DNA of 64,000 nucleotides from Xylanibacter brevis ATCC 19188 (GCF_000621725.1 NZ_JHXM01000020.1:21394-85393); one strand, 5' to 3'. Shown: positions 7,831 to 17,359, counted from the stretch's first letter. Program-made: numbers and translations. The notes: a model not told the origin generated them from the letters alone.

Positions 7831-8973
7831 TCATTTTTCAATTGTGACTGCTACAGCAGCACGACTCTCCTTCCGACTTCCCAGGTTAGCCTCACCCTTG
7901 GCAACAATCTTGATGCGGGCTGCACTGATGCCTTTGGCAACAAGCGCTTTCTTCACCGCATTGGCACGCCAACGAGAAAGTTTCAGGTTGTACTTCCACT
8001 TACCGTCGCGACTTGCATAGCCCGTGAGCGTCAGTTTCTTATCGTCGTGAGATTTCAAGTATTCCATGATCTCATCAATCTTAGACCTCTCAGAAGACTG
8101 GATACGCGAAGAACTGAAGCCGAAGTATATTTTCACCTCCTTGAATTCTGGCTCTTTCTCAACCACAGGTACTTCCACCGCAGGTACTTCAGGTTCTGGC
8201 TCCACGACAACAGGAGCAGGTTCCTCAACTACAGGTTCCGGTTCGGTCTCTACTATGGGCAGAGGCTCCTCAATCAGGATGTGTCTACGGGTATTGCCGA
8301 GCGCGATCTTCACGCCCACCAGCAGGTTCTGCTGCCAGTCCAAGTTGTCGCCCTTGCCCTTCTTCGAGTTCCACTTGTCGGGCAGCACGTTGGCGTTGTA
8401 CTCCAAGCCGAGAGCCACGCGCTCAGAGAGGGCGTACTCGATGCCTGCACCCAGACGACCGGCAGGCAGCACCTTCGTGCCGTTCCACAGCTTCTCGAAG
8501 CCGCCGTTCTTCAGTGCAGGTATGCCCGCACTCTCGTTCATCGCCGCCAGGTTGTTAGCATCATCGTTTTTGAACGCGATGTTTAAGCCTACGCCAGCCA
8601 GTCCATAGACGTTCCACTTACGGTCAGCATCCCAGCCCCAGATCAGGTTGGTCAGCGACACGGTGGCGTCGAGGTTAGCCTGCACGTAGTTCCATTTATA
8701 CTCTGCCACGGGGTGCGTCTGCCAGTTGCGAGCCTGCCAGCCCGATGCGCCGAGGCGCAGACCGAACACAGGCGAGAACTGACGTCCCACGCTCAGCTGG
8801 GCAGCAGGCGACAGCAGCTTCGAGAACTTGGCCTCGCCCACGTGGTAGCCCACGCCCACCTGGGGCTGGACGAACCAGTGAGGCGCAAAGGCCACCGAGT
8901 CCCGAGTCTGTGCCTGCACGCCTGTCTGCGTCATGCAGAACAGTGCGAGCAGTGCAAATATTTTCTTTCTCAT
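7831..8973 (-). CDS. OmpA-family outer-membrane protein
   Basis: The 380-residue precursor has a signal peptide (MRKKIFALLALFCMTQTGVQAQ), then an N-terminal beta-barrel-like region of about 200 residues with alternating aromatic and glycine strands (VQPQVGVGYHVGEAKF, NVYGLAGVGLNIAF). A Pro/Glu/Val-rich linker near residues 235-270 follows, and then a C-terminal OmpA peptidoglycan-binding domain. The latter shows the strand VKIYFGFSSSRI, TLTGYASRDGKWKYNLKLS and the conserved RANAVKKALVAKGI. It tethers the outer membrane to the cell wall. It lies 32 nt after the ubiquitin-domain gene. Confidence 0.9.
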   Translation of the reverse strand: MRKKIFALLALFCMTQTGVQAQTRDSVAFAPHWFVQPQVGVGYHVGEAKFSKLLSPAAQLSVGRQFSPVFGLRLGASGWQARNWQTHPVAEYKWNYVQANLDATVSLTNLIWGWDADRKWNVYGLAGVGLNIAFKNDDANNLAAMNESAGIPALKNGGFEKLWNGTKVLPAGRLGAGIEYALSERVALGLEYNANVLPDKWNSKKGKGDNLDWQQNLLVGVKIALGNTRRHILIEEPLPIVETEPEPVVEEPAPVVVEPEPEVPAVEVPVVEKEPEFKEVKIYFGFSSSRIQSSERSKIDEIMEYLKSHDDKKLTLTGYASRDGKWKYNLKLSRWRANAVKKALVAKGISAARIKIVAKGEANLGSRKESRAAVAVTIEK

Positions 8974-9005
8974 AATATATATCGTTTTATGTTTCTAACT
9001 CACTC

Positions 9006-12000
9006 TCACTTTACCACGACTTTACGTCCGTTCTGGATGTAGAGTCCCTTCTGAGCGTTGAGAACGCGACGGCCCTGCAGGTCGAAGAAGCTATCGTCTT
9101 TAACTTCCATAACTCCTTTAACTCCATTAACTCCTGTCACGTCACCACTGATTGTCAGCACACGGGCATTGGCGCCAGCCTGTTCGTTGCCTATGTGCAG
9201 CACGGCCTTGCCGGCGGGCACCTTCACCTCGTCACCCTCGACGAGGATGCTGTGGAACTCATTGTTCTGCAGCACGAAGTAGTGGCCGCTCTCGTAGTGC
9301 TTCTTCTCCACCACGGGCTCCAGACAGTTGCTGCGTCCGTAGTCCTTATTGTCAGAAGATGCTACAGGCATGCCGCTGGCAAGTCGTCCACTGTAAGCCA
9401 CCAGGTTATAGGTCTTGCCGGCTTCGCCCAGCAGCAACACACCATTGTTGGCTTTAATAACACGCTCAGAACCAATCATCAGCAGTTCGTCGGGTACTAT
9501 CTCAGTAGCTACCTCGGCAGAGTTCTTCACCTTCACGGCATAGACATCAATGCCATCAGGTACTACGACGTCACAGCCTATACCCAAAGTCCAGAACTTA
9601 TTGGCGGGTGTCACAGTGGTCACCACCTTAGCTGCCTCGTAATTCTCTTTCAGTGACGCCATCAGGGCATAGTCATCGAGCAATGCCAGCGGTGTGTGGA
9701 TAGTAGCTGTTGCAGGTACTGCCTTACCACTGATAAAGATAGGCTTCTCCGTTTCAGGCATATAGATATCCGTCACGTTATCCATACCACTCATAGCATC
9801 ATCATTGATACTTACCACTGCCCAACCATCAATCTTGGAAGGAATCACTACGCTAATCTTTTCATCACAAACAGTAGTAGGCTCGGTAATTTTGTCGATG
9901 CTCAGTGTCTGATTCTCACGATCCACCACGCTCACAGTCATCATCACATCCTCAACCTCATCACCAGTCTCGGTCTCCTCGGCATTACCTGCAACAATCT
10001 GTTCTGTGATAGTGAATTCAGCCTTTACTTCACCTATAAAATTAGTCTTTCCCGTTACAGTCACTGTATAAGTTCCTGGTTCTGTTTGGGTGTTACCCTC
10101 CACTTCATACTGGTTTGCAGGAACCACAAGATTGCCAGCCTTCACCTCAGCGATACCGACGTTCTGTTCTACCGGCTTAAACAGGTTGTACTGGAACTCC
10201 GTTTGGCTCAGTGTTACACTTGTCAGCGTGGCGGGCTTGATGGTGAAGGTAGCCGTCTTCGTGCCACTGTAGTTACCGATACCTATTGCGGTCACAGTAG
10301 CTGTGCCAGCGTTCACGTTGGCGGTGTAAGCCAGCGTATAGTCTGTTCCTTCTACCAAAACAGCATCACCATCTTTCACGGTAACGGCAGGCGTCTTCGC
10401 TGTACCATCATAGATGTACTCGGCAGTACCCAGCGTCAGGTTGAACAGGTTGGCGTTGGCAGCCACGATGCTGAAGTTAGCAGTCACGCTACCCTTGTAG
10501 TTGCCCTTACCAGTGATGGTAGCAGTGTAGTTGCCCACGTTCGTTGCCTTGTTGTCCGCAATCTCATAGCCCTCAGAAGGTACGGTGATAGCACCGGCGC
10601 TTATGATGGCAACCAGAGCGGTCTGCTCCTTCTGGTTATAGATGAAAGTGGTCTCTGTCAGTGTAGCAGCAGTCAGTTTGGCCTGTTCGATGGTCACCTT
10701 GAAACTCTGGGCAGCCACATCATTGTGGTTTGCGTCTGCCTCCACTCTGTAATAGACGGTGTATTCCTTGGCATCGGTACCCGTTGGAATGTTCGTGTTC
10801 CAGCTCGTACCGTCCAGCGAGTACTGCATCTCGCCGCCCTGTGCATTTCCTACAGCAATCAGCGCCTGAGGCTGAGTAGTATATATGAGTTCTGTGTTGG
10901 CAGTAGGAGCAGTCAGGATGATATCAGCCTTAGTAATCGTAAACTGGGCAGTCTTCGTACCGCTATAGTTTCCCTTACCAGTAGCCGTAACAGTAGCAGT
11001 GCCTACATTCACATTATTGGTATAAGCCAGCGTGTAGTCCTTTCCTTCTACCAGAACGGCATCACCGTCCTTAACTGTAACGGTGGGCTTCTTCTCCTCA
11101 CCATTGTAAACGAAAGAGCTGTTTCCAAGAGTCAGTGCAAAGAGGTTAGCATCAGCAGCCACGATACTGTACTGTGCCGTAGTCTGACCTGTGAAGTTCT
11201 GGGCATTATCCTTAGCCGTAGCAGTGATGGTGTAAGTACCCACGTTAGTAGCAGAGCCACTTAAGGTATAGTCGGCAGTAGAGACTTCAAGCGTACCAGC
11301 CTTCACGCCGCTGATGACAGGCGACTGCTCCAGTTTGTTGTACACCAGGTTCGACTCGCTGAGCAGCACGGTAGTCAATGCAGCCTTGTAGATAGGCACA
11401 TTGATGAACTTGGCATCTGCGTTATTGTGGTTAGCATCAGCCACCACCTTATAGAATACGGTATATGAACCTGCGTTAGTGGCCTTAGGCAGAGCCGGTG
11501 CATAGGTCTGTCCGTCCAGTGAGTATTGTATCTCGCCACCTTCGGCAGCACCTGCGTTTATCAGCGTCTGTGCGGTGCCGTCATAGGTTAGTTTCTTTGC
11601 AGTAGGTGCTGTTGGTGTTATGTCAGCCTTATTAATGGTGAAGTTCTTCTCTACCTGTCCGGCATAGTTGCCCTTACCAACAAAAGTAACAGTAGCTTGT
11701 CCAGCATTCAAGTTGTCAGTATAGTTCACGCTGTAGTCAACATCCTTGGTAAGGATGGCAGAACCATCCTTTACGGTGACGGCAGGTGTCTGAGCCAGCC
11801 CTGTGTAGGTTACGGCGCCGATGCTGTTGATGGTGATATCCGTATTTGTCAGCAACTTTCGGTAGTTAGCTGATACCTCTGCATTGGCCCGCTTCATGGT
11901 GAAGGTATAGGTGTTCTCTTCGTTCTTCACAGGTGTCAACTCAAAATCCTTCAGCAGGTCAAGGTTCTGAGCACGACGGGGAGCCTTTGCGCCTTCCCAA

Positions 12001-12437
12001 GCCATCGACCATTCTCCTTTGAGCATACCAACGGCCCAACCCTCGGCGGGAGTAACAACCAAAGTCACCACATCGCCCTCATTGGCTTTGCTCACCACAT
12101 TAGGGCCAATCTTGAACGTCATTGTTCCGTGCTCAGATGTTCCAGCAACTAGATCGTATTTGCCGACCAGCACATTGAGTGTTGATTTATTCTGGATGTT
12201 GTAGTTAGCTATTGTCTTATCATCCTGCAATGTCTCACCTGCGAAAAGAAGACACTGGTCACCGACAAGGACACCCTCTTTTTCATAGATCATCTCCTTG
12301 ATCTGACGTATCAGATGAGTAGGTTCCACATTAAGCGTGATATCTTTGGCTGACTGTGTCCTAACGAATATCTGCATAGCACTCATTGTGGTAGCAGCCA
12401 TCAGCAGCACAAATAGTGCGAAAAATTTCTTACTCAT
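9006..12437 (-). CDS. Exported protein: N-terminal ubiquitin-fold domain fused to MBG/YDG-type repeats
   Basis: 1143 residues. Residues 1-20 are a signal peptide ending TTMSA, and the predicted cut falls exactly before MQIFVRT, the ubiquitin N-terminus. Residues 21-95 align without gaps to ubiquitin, with roughly half the positions identical by eye (MQIFV, ITLxVEP, KEG, LxFAG, YNIQ, STL). Ubiquitin Lys48 and Lys63 are replaced (Glu, Asn), Lys11, Lys27 and Lys33 are kept, and there is no C-terminal Gly-Gly because the chain continues. A ~100-residue linker domain follows, then about eight alternating ~70-80-residue beta repeats (YDGTAKTPAVTVKDGDAVL and LIYTTQPQALIAVG types), a unique domain, and a C-terminal sorting segment ending YIQNGRKVVVK. 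It is probably surface-attached. The ubiquitin fold is clear; the function is not. Confidence 0.9.
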   Translation of the reverse strand: MSKKFFALFVLLMAATTMSAMQIFVRTQSAKDITLNVEPTHLIRQIKEMIYEKEGVLVGDQCLLFAGETLQDDKTIANYNIQNKSTLNVLVGKYDLVAGTSEHGTMTFKIGPNVVSKANEGDVVTLVVTPAEGWAVGMLKGEWSMAWEGAKAPRRAQNLDLLKDFELTPVKNEENTYTFTMKRANAEVSANYRKLLTNTDITINSIGAVTYTGLAQTPAVTVKDGSAILTKDVDYSVNYTDNLNAGQATVTFVGKGNYAGQVEKNFTINKADITPTAPTAKKLTYDGTAQTLINAGAAEGGEIQYSLDGQTYAPALPKATNAGSYTVFYKVVADANHNNADAKFINVPIYKAALTTVLLSESNLVYNKLEQSPVISGVKAGTLEVSTADYTLSGSATNVGTYTITATAKDNAQNFTGQTTAQYSIVAADANLFALTLGNSSFVYNGEEKKPTVTVKDGDAVLVEGKDYTLAYTNNVNVGTATVTATGKGNYSGTKTAQFTITKADIILTAPTANTELIYTTQPQALIAVGNAQGGEMQYSLDGTSWNTNIPTGTDAKEYTVYYRVEADANHNDVAAQSFKVTIEQAKLTAATLTETTFIYNQKEQTALVAIISAGAITVPSEGYEIADNKATNVGNYTATITGKGNYKGSVTANFSIVAANANLFNLTLGTAEYIYDGTAKTPAVTVKDGDAVLVEGTDYTLAYTANVNAGTATVTAIGIGNYSGTKTATFTIKPATLTSVTLSQTEFQYNLFKPVEQNVGIAEVKAGNLVVPANQYEVEGNTQTEPGTYTVTVTGKTNFIGEVKAEFTITEQIVAGNAEETETGDEVEDVMMTVSVVDRENQTLSIDKITEPTTVCDEKISVVIPSKIDGWAVVSINDDAMSGMDNVTDIYMPETEKPIFISGKAVPATATIHTPLALLDDYALMASLKENYEAAKVVTTVTPANKFWTLGIGCDVVVPDGIDVYAVKVKNSAEVATEIVPDELLMIGSERVIKANNGVLLLGEAGKTYNLVAYSGRLASGMPVASSDNKDYGRSNCLEPVVEKKHYESGHYFVLQNNEFHSILVEGDEVKVPAGKAVLHIGNEQAGANARVLTISGDVTGVNGVKGVMEVKDDSFFDLQGRRVLNAQKGLYIQNGRKVVVK

Positions 12438-12444
12438 ATCTTAT

Positions 12445-13773
12445 TTACTTTATTATTATTTTTTTCCCGTTCTGAATATACACACCCTTCGTGGCCTTGC
12501 TGACCTTACGTCCGTTCAGATCGTACAAATAGTTAATGGTCAATGGCTCATGGTTAGTGATGGATATTCCCGTAACATCGCCTCCGAATACAATCTGTCG
12601 GGCGTTCTGTGGTTCATTCTCAACGACCTCCAGCCAGCACTTGTTGGCAGCTATCGTACCAGCCTTCTTCACATAGACGAAGGCCGTGCCGTTCAGGACA
12701 TAGTAATCAACAGCTGAGCTGGCAGGCATGCTCTTGGCTACGAGAGTACCCTTGAACTCAGGTGCTGTCAGGACTGATGAGCCCGTCAACTGCGAGTAGT
12801 TCAGCAGGACATCCTTCTTAGCGATTCCACCATTATAGACAAGCATGGGTGTCTGTGCAGGAATCACGCCATCAATCTCACTCAGCACAACCTCACTGTC
12901 GGTCACGCTGCTCACGGTATATACCTTGGCGTCAGTCTCTTCTTCATTGAGAATCAGTGTTCTGCTACCATAATAAGAAACAAACTCGCCAGCAGGCACC
13001 TCTACGAAGATACCGTTAGCATCGAAGTTGGCCTGAACCGTCATCTCGTCATTCAGCGTGAAAGTTATCTGACTGGTAGCGGGGAAATTTCCTTCTGGGG
13101 TGACGATGCCAGTAGTGTAGGCCTCACTATTCGCATTGGTCCAGTTCACGAAATGATTATCCTGAGTGGCACTGGCGCTAACTGTCAGTTCGGTGCCAGG
13201 ACGTACGCTGTAGGTTCCTGTGCCTATCAGGGTGACACCGGCAGGCAGTTTTTTACCATTGATAGCAACAGTACCCATCGTCTCATCGTTGCTGGCAATT
13301 GTCAGTATTGGATAGGCGGCGAAGTTGGCCGTGATGGTCATATCGTCGTTAATAGTGATTGTCTGGGTAGTTTCAAGGTTATTGGTAATATTAGCCTCAT
13401 TGCTCCAGTTCTTGATGTAATAGCCCTTACTGGCAACAGCTTTTACATAGACCTCTGTACCTGTAGCCACGGTATAGGTGCCGTCACCATTATCGGTCAC
13501 GTTAGCATTGCTCACAGGATCATTTGAATCTGCAGCGTTTACCAGTTTCACCTGTCCCCACTCGCTATTGTTCGTAGCAATGGTCAGTACAGAAGGATAG
13601 TACTCCACAGCCAGCAAACGCTTAGCGCTGGGCATTTTGAAAGTCCAAGAGCCGTCGGCCTGCTTTACGGGGATGGTGGGATCGGGCTCCTCAGAGTCGG
13701 GAGTTGCAGAAAAAGCCGTCGTGCTGACAAACAGCAGCATCAGCAGCATTGTATATTTAAAAATGTATCTCAT
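12445..13773 (-). CDS. Exported protein with divergent InlB B-type repeats and C-terminal sorting segment
   Basis: I chose Met at 13773 (MRYIFKYTMLLMLLFVSTTAFS), which gives a clean signal peptide; the frame extends to 13797. The 442-residue product has two or three ~75-residue repeats of the InlB B-repeat style, visible as GTEVYVKAVASKGYYIKNW ... MTITANF and GTELTVSASATQDNHFVNW ... MTVQANF. A C-terminal domain follows that ends in YDLNGRKVSKATKGVYIQNG and a basic tail. Such repeats occur in cell-surface proteins. The stop is 7 nt before the start of the ubiquitin-domain gene, so the two are probably co-transcribed. Ligand unknown. Confidence 0.8.
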   Translation of the reverse strand: MRYIFKYTMLLMLLFVSTTAFSATPDSEEPDPTIPVKQADGSWTFKMPSAKRLLAVEYYPSVLTIATNNSEWGQVKLVNAADSNDPVSNANVTDNGDGTYTVATGTEVYVKAVASKGYYIKNWSNEANITNNLETTQTITINDDMTITANFAAYPILTIASNDETMGTVAINGKKLPAGVTLIGTGTYSVRPGTELTVSASATQDNHFVNWTNANSEAYTTGIVTPEGNFPATSQITFTLNDEMTVQANFDANGIFVEVPAGEFVSYYGSRTLILNEEETDAKVYTVSSVTDSEVVLSEIDGVIPAQTPMLVYNGGIAKKDVLLNYSQLTGSSVLTAPEFKGTLVAKSMPASSAVDYYVLNGTAFVYVKKAGTIAANKCWLEVVENEPQNARQIVFGGDVTGISITNHEPLTINYLYDLNGRKVSKATKGVYIQNGKKIIIK

Positions 13774-13822
13774 TTTCTTGGAAATTATTATGTACATATA
13801 TTATACTATTCGCACAGGAAAG

Positions 13823-15178
13823 TTATGGTTGGCAAAGAAAAACTGCCTGTGCCGCTGTATAGTTCTGTGTTGCAGCACTTGTAAAATACACTCCATAGTT
13901 GCCTGGAAGACCAGAAGCTTTTGTAACGGTAGCAGAACAAGAAGTAGAAGTAGCATTAAAGATACTAGCAGACATCATATCAGGTGTAACCGGTCGGCAC
14001 GTCACTGTACCACCAGGGTGATGGGTGATCGTAATTGTCTGATATTTAGAACTCCATGTATCCCATCCCGTAGTATAAGAAGGACTGAGAGTTATCCAGC
14101 CTTTAGCTTTAGCGATAGAGGCTTGACCTATCAAAGTAGGTTCTACGCCAAGGTAATGACCTTCGGGCACTACTTTATAGTAGATGTTATAATCACCAGC
14201 ATTAGTAGCTGTAGGCACTTTGTTGCTCCAGGTTGTACCATTTGTAGAATAGAGCATGGTTCCGTGATCTACTTCACCAGCGGTAATCAACGCCTGTGTT
14301 TGACCATTATAGACTAGATCAGTTCGCAATGTGGGAGCAGTTATTTGCGGCATGAAGTCTTCAAGTGTCACGCTCTTCACCTTATTTATTATAGCAGTGG
14401 CGGGTGTCAGTTTTACGTCTGCGCCTTCAGGGATTTCTGCCTCACCGTTGTTTACGGTCACAGAACGTCCGTTGGCAGTCAATGTCCAGCCCTCAGGAAT
14501 ATTAATAAGGGTGTACTTAGTAGTATTATCATCCAAGTCGCCCACAAAAGGAACCTTAATAATATCATAGAACTTTTCCTGATACTTACTGAGATCTTCA
14601 CTTAGCACATGAACCTTGGTGCCACGATTAGGCATGAAAGCATCTGTATTTTCCCAACTTAATTTCTCTGGGTCACCATAGCAAAATATATCAGCGAGAT
14701 TAGTACATCCCGTAAATGTATAACTTTTTATCAACTTTATACTGGCAGGTATTGTTATTGATACCAGACTTGAACAACCACCGAAGGCCCAATTTTCAAT
14801 ACTCTCAACACTGTCAGGCAAAGTGATTGTAGTCAGAGCTGTACAATCCGCAAAAGCATCATTCTCGATGAATTTCAATTTAGATCCTTTTTCAAAATCA
14901 ACAGTTTCCAGTTGATCACAGTCGTAGAAGCAATTATTTATTTTCGTTACCCCCTTCCCAATGACGGCATGCTTGATAGAACTTCTAACGTCATACCAGG
15001 GTATTGAGGGTATACGTTCGTAATTTTTCGTTCGACCGTCTCCACTGATATACAGAGTATCATTACTAAGTGTAACGGTACAGTCTCTACTGGTCCATGA
15101 TTCAGCCTTTACGGACCCTGTGGCCGCAAATGCTATCGCAAGTACGGCCATCAATAATTTAAATCGTTTTTGTATCAT
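13823..15178 (-). CDS. BspA-like leucine-rich-repeat surface protein
   Basis: The 451-residue precursor has a signal peptide (MIQKRFKLLMAVLAIAFAATGSVKA), then LRR_5/BspA-type repeats near residues 65-170 (LETVDFEKGSKLKFIENDAF, LTTITLPDSVESIENWAF, LVSITIPASIKLIKSYTF). After residue 270 it carries one MBG-like repeat (DLVYNGQTQALITAGEV), closely similar to repeats in the ubiquitin-domain protein of the same operon. Unlike its two downstream neighbours it lacks the C-terminal sorting segment, ending ...AVFLCQP, so it may be retained differently or be truncated. A -7 box lies at 15257-15264, making it the probable first gene of a five-gene transcript. Confidence 0.85.
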   Translation of the reverse strand: MIQKRFKLLMAVLAIAFAATGSVKAESWTSRDCTVTLSNDTLYISGDGRTKNYERIPSIPWYDVRSSIKHAVIGKGVTKINNCFYDCDQLETVDFEKGSKLKFIENDAFADCTALTTITLPDSVESIENWAFGGCSSLVSITIPASIKLIKSYTFTGCTNLADIFCYGDPEKLSWENTDAFMPNRGTKVHVLSEDLSKYQEKFYDIIKVPFVGDLDDNTTKYTLINIPEGWTLTANGRSVTVNNGEAEIPEGADVKLTPATAIINKVKSVTLEDFMPQITAPTLRTDLVYNGQTQALITAGEVDHGTMLYSTNGTTWSNKVPTATNAGDYNIYYKVVPEGHYLGVEPTLIGQASIAKAKGWITLSPSYTTGWDTWSSKYQTITITHHPGGTVTCRPVTPDMMSASIFNATSTSCSATVTKASGLPGNYGVYFTSAATQNYTAAQAVFLCQP

Positions 15179-15256
15179 GATTAAGAAAAAATAGTTTTGG
15201 CATCCTAATTTAGTGTTCTTTTCACCTTAATGTTCTAAACGTCACATTTTTGGGTG

Positions 15257-15264
15257 CAAAAGTA
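15257..15264 (-). promoter_or_regulatory. -7 box for the exported-protein operon
   Basis: The minus strand reads TACTTTTG (consensus TAnnTTTG), about 79 nt upstream of the LRR gene. It is the only good promoter match seen before the run of five genes 15178 to 7000. Confidence 0.55.
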
Positions 15265-15350
15265 CACATAAGAATCGAAACATTTCTGTTGGATTTTTCA
15301 CTTAATATGTTTGGTAAGTAACTTCTTGGTTAAATTTCCAATCTTCTTTT

Positions 15351-15560
15351 TGTTCTTCTCTCGTTTTTTCGTAACTTTGCGACAAAAGTCGCGAAGTTAC
15401 TACGTCTCGGCATAAAAAAATAAATGGATTTATTTTGTTCTGCGCTCGACTTTTCATAACTTTTCCTTTGGAGAAGTTACTTCGTCTCGGAAATAAAAAG
15501 AAAAAACGAGTTTTCCTTTTGTATTTCTCTCGACTTTTCATAACTTTGCCACGTGAAACT
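15351..15560 (+). promoter_or_regulatory. Triplicated promoter-containing repeat upstream of dnaX
   Basis: Three copies of a repeat, TTCTCTCGACTTTTCATAACTTTGC or close variants, begin near 15354, 15440 and 15524. Each contains a TAACTTTK -7 box (copies 1 and 3 are perfect, TAACTTTG). Copies 1 and 2 continue into a matching arm that folds back: GTAACTTTGCGAC with GTCGCGAAGTTAC, and TAACTTTTCC with GGAGAAGTTA. Both then read TACGTCTCGG or TTCGTCTCGG. Copy 3 stops after the -7 box and leads into dnaX. The interval 15265-15350 shows nothing else. Confidence 0.6.
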
Positions 15561-15581
15561 AAAAACAAGGTAATTGTATAT

Positions 15582-17339
15582 ATGGAATATATCGTTTCGG
15601 CACGTAAGTACCGCCCGATGTCCTTTGATACGGTGGTGGGACAGAGCGCTCTGACGACGACATTGAAAAATGCCGTGAAGAGCGGGAAACTGGCACATGC
15701 CTATCTGTTCTGCGGACCACGAGGCGTGGGAAAAACGACCTGTGCCCGCATCTTTGCAAAGGCGATCAACTGCCAGAATCCTACGGCAGATGGAGAGGCC
15801 TGCAACGAGTGCGAGAGCTGCCAGTCGTTCAACGAGCAGCGCTCGCTGAACATCTTTGAGCTGGACGCTGCATCAAACAACTCGGTGGAACATATCAAGA
15901 CTTTGATGGAGCAAACCCGCATCCCACCGCAGTTGGGCAAGTACAAGGTGTTTATCATTGACGAGGTGCACATGCTTTCTACTGCTGCCTTCAATGCGTT
16001 CCTGAAGACCTTGGAGGAACCACCTGCACATGTGATATTTATCCTGGCTACAACCGAGAAACATAAGATCCTGCCCACCATCCTGAGCCGTTGTCAGATT
16101 TACGACTTCGAGCGCATGACGGTGCAGAACACCATTGCTCACCTGAAGAGCGTGGCCGAGAAGGAAGGCATCAAATATGAGGAACAGGCGCTGGCGGTGA
16201 TTGCCGAGAAGGCTGATGGCGGTATGCGTGACGCCCTCTCAATCTTTGATCAGGCTGCCTCGTTCTGTCAGGGTGATATCACCTATCAGAAGGTGATAGA
16301 AGACCTGAACGTGCTGGACTCGGAGTATTACTTCCGCATCGTGGATATGGCTGTGGAAAACAAGGTGAGCGACATCATGGTGCTCCTGAACGATGTGATC
16401 AATAAGGGATTTGACGGTGGACTGCTCATACAGGGACTGGCCAAGCATGTGCGCAACGTGATGATGGCTAAAAATGCTGAGACACTGTCGCTTCTGGAGG
16501 TTAGCGAGCAGCAGCGCCAGCGCTATGTCGATCAGGCTCAGCGCGTGCAGTTGCCTTTCCTCTATAGTGCACTGAAGCTGATGAACCAGTGTGACGTGAA
16601 CTATCGCCAGTCAAGCAACAAGCGCCTCTTGGTGGAACTGACACTCATCGAGGTGGCACAGCTGACACAGCCCGACGAGGGGGCTGCCAGTGGGCGTAAG
16701 CCCAGAAGACTAAAATCCCTGTTTAAGCAACTGATTCAGCAGACAAGGCCTCAGCAAGCGGTTCAACAGGTGACCGCGGCTGCGTCAAGGAATCATGAGA
16801 AGAAAGCGGAAGAAGTAAAGATCTCACAGCCTGCTCAGCCAGAGAATAGTGTGCCAAAGCCCACTATCAAGGTGTCGAACCTGGGCATGTCTTGGAAAAA
16901 CCTGCGACAGCAGAATAGCAAGATGAAGATACTGCCAGGTACGCCGGGCGTGGAGTCAAAACAGGTCGATGAGCAGAACCAGTTCTCGCAGGCCGACCTG
17001 GAATTGCAGTGGTTGTCCATGTGCAACCGCATGCCACAGAAATACAGTGGTATTGCCATGCGCATGAAGAATATGAATCCGGTTGTCGCCGAGATGCCTA
17101 TCGTTGAGGTGGAGGTGCCTAACGAGATTATGAAGACGGAGATGGAGCAGATAAAAGGTAGCATCATCAGCACCTTGAAACTGCATCTGCGAAATAATGG
17201 TATCGACTTAGTGCTGCGTGTGGCAGAGACACAGGAGGCGGTAAAGCCACTGACACGCCGCGAGCAGTTTGAAGAACTGGCTAAGGAGAATCCATCGGTT
17301 GAGAAATTGCGAGTGGCCTTTGATCTGGTGCTCGCCTGA
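15582..17339 (+). CDS. dnaX: DNA polymerase III subunit gamma/tau
   Basis: Clamp-loader ATPase subunit of the replicative polymerase. The start is set at 15582 (MEYIVSARKYRPMSFDTVVG), the canonical DnaX N-terminus; the frame runs 49 codons further upstream but through the repeated promoters. The 585 residues show Walker A GPRGVGKT near residue 44, the four-Cys zinc element (CQNPTADGEACNECESCQSF), Walker B VFIIDEVHML and the sensor segment ATTEKHKILPTILSRCQ. A Gln-rich linker and a C-terminal tau-like region follow. No programmed-frameshift slippery site was identified. Confidence 0.95.
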   Translation: MEYIVSARKYRPMSFDTVVGQSALTTTLKNAVKSGKLAHAYLFCGPRGVGKTTCARIFAKAINCQNPTADGEACNECESCQSFNEQRSLNIFELDAASNNSVEHIKTLMEQTRIPPQLGKYKVFIIDEVHMLSTAAFNAFLKTLEEPPAHVIFILATTEKHKILPTILSRCQIYDFERMTVQNTIAHLKSVAEKEGIKYEEQALAVIAEKADGGMRDALSIFDQAASFCQGDITYQKVIEDLNVLDSEYYFRIVDMAVENKVSDIMVLLNDVINKGFDGGLLIQGLAKHVRNVMMAKNAETLSLLEVSEQQRQRYVDQAQRVQLPFLYSALKLMNQCDVNYRQSSNKRLLVELTLIEVAQLTQPDEGAASGRKPRRLKSLFKQLIQQTRPQQAVQQVTAAASRNHEKKAEEVKISQPAQPENSVPKPTIKVSNLGMSWKNLRQQNSKMKILPGTPGVESKQVDEQNQFSQADLELQWLSMCNRMPQKYSGIAMRMKNMNPVVAEMPIVEVEVPNEIMKTEMEQIKGSIISTLKLHLRNNGIDLVLRVAETQEAVKPLTRREQFEELAKENPSVEKLRVAFDLVLA

Positions 17340-17359
17340 CAACGTAAAGCAGTGAAGAT

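Noticed and set aside
9696..11264. 522-codon open frame antisense to the ubiquitin-domain gene
   Set aside because: It is a by-product of the repetitive codon pattern on the other strand: no signal, domain, ribosome-binding site or promoter supports it, and it is rich in Cys, His and Ser as shadow frames are.
13823..15178. LRR gene broken by a frameshift at its 3' end (no sorting segment)
   Set aside because: No continuation with a sorting segment was seen in the 49 nt before the next gene, so absence rather than frameshift is the better reading, though not proven.
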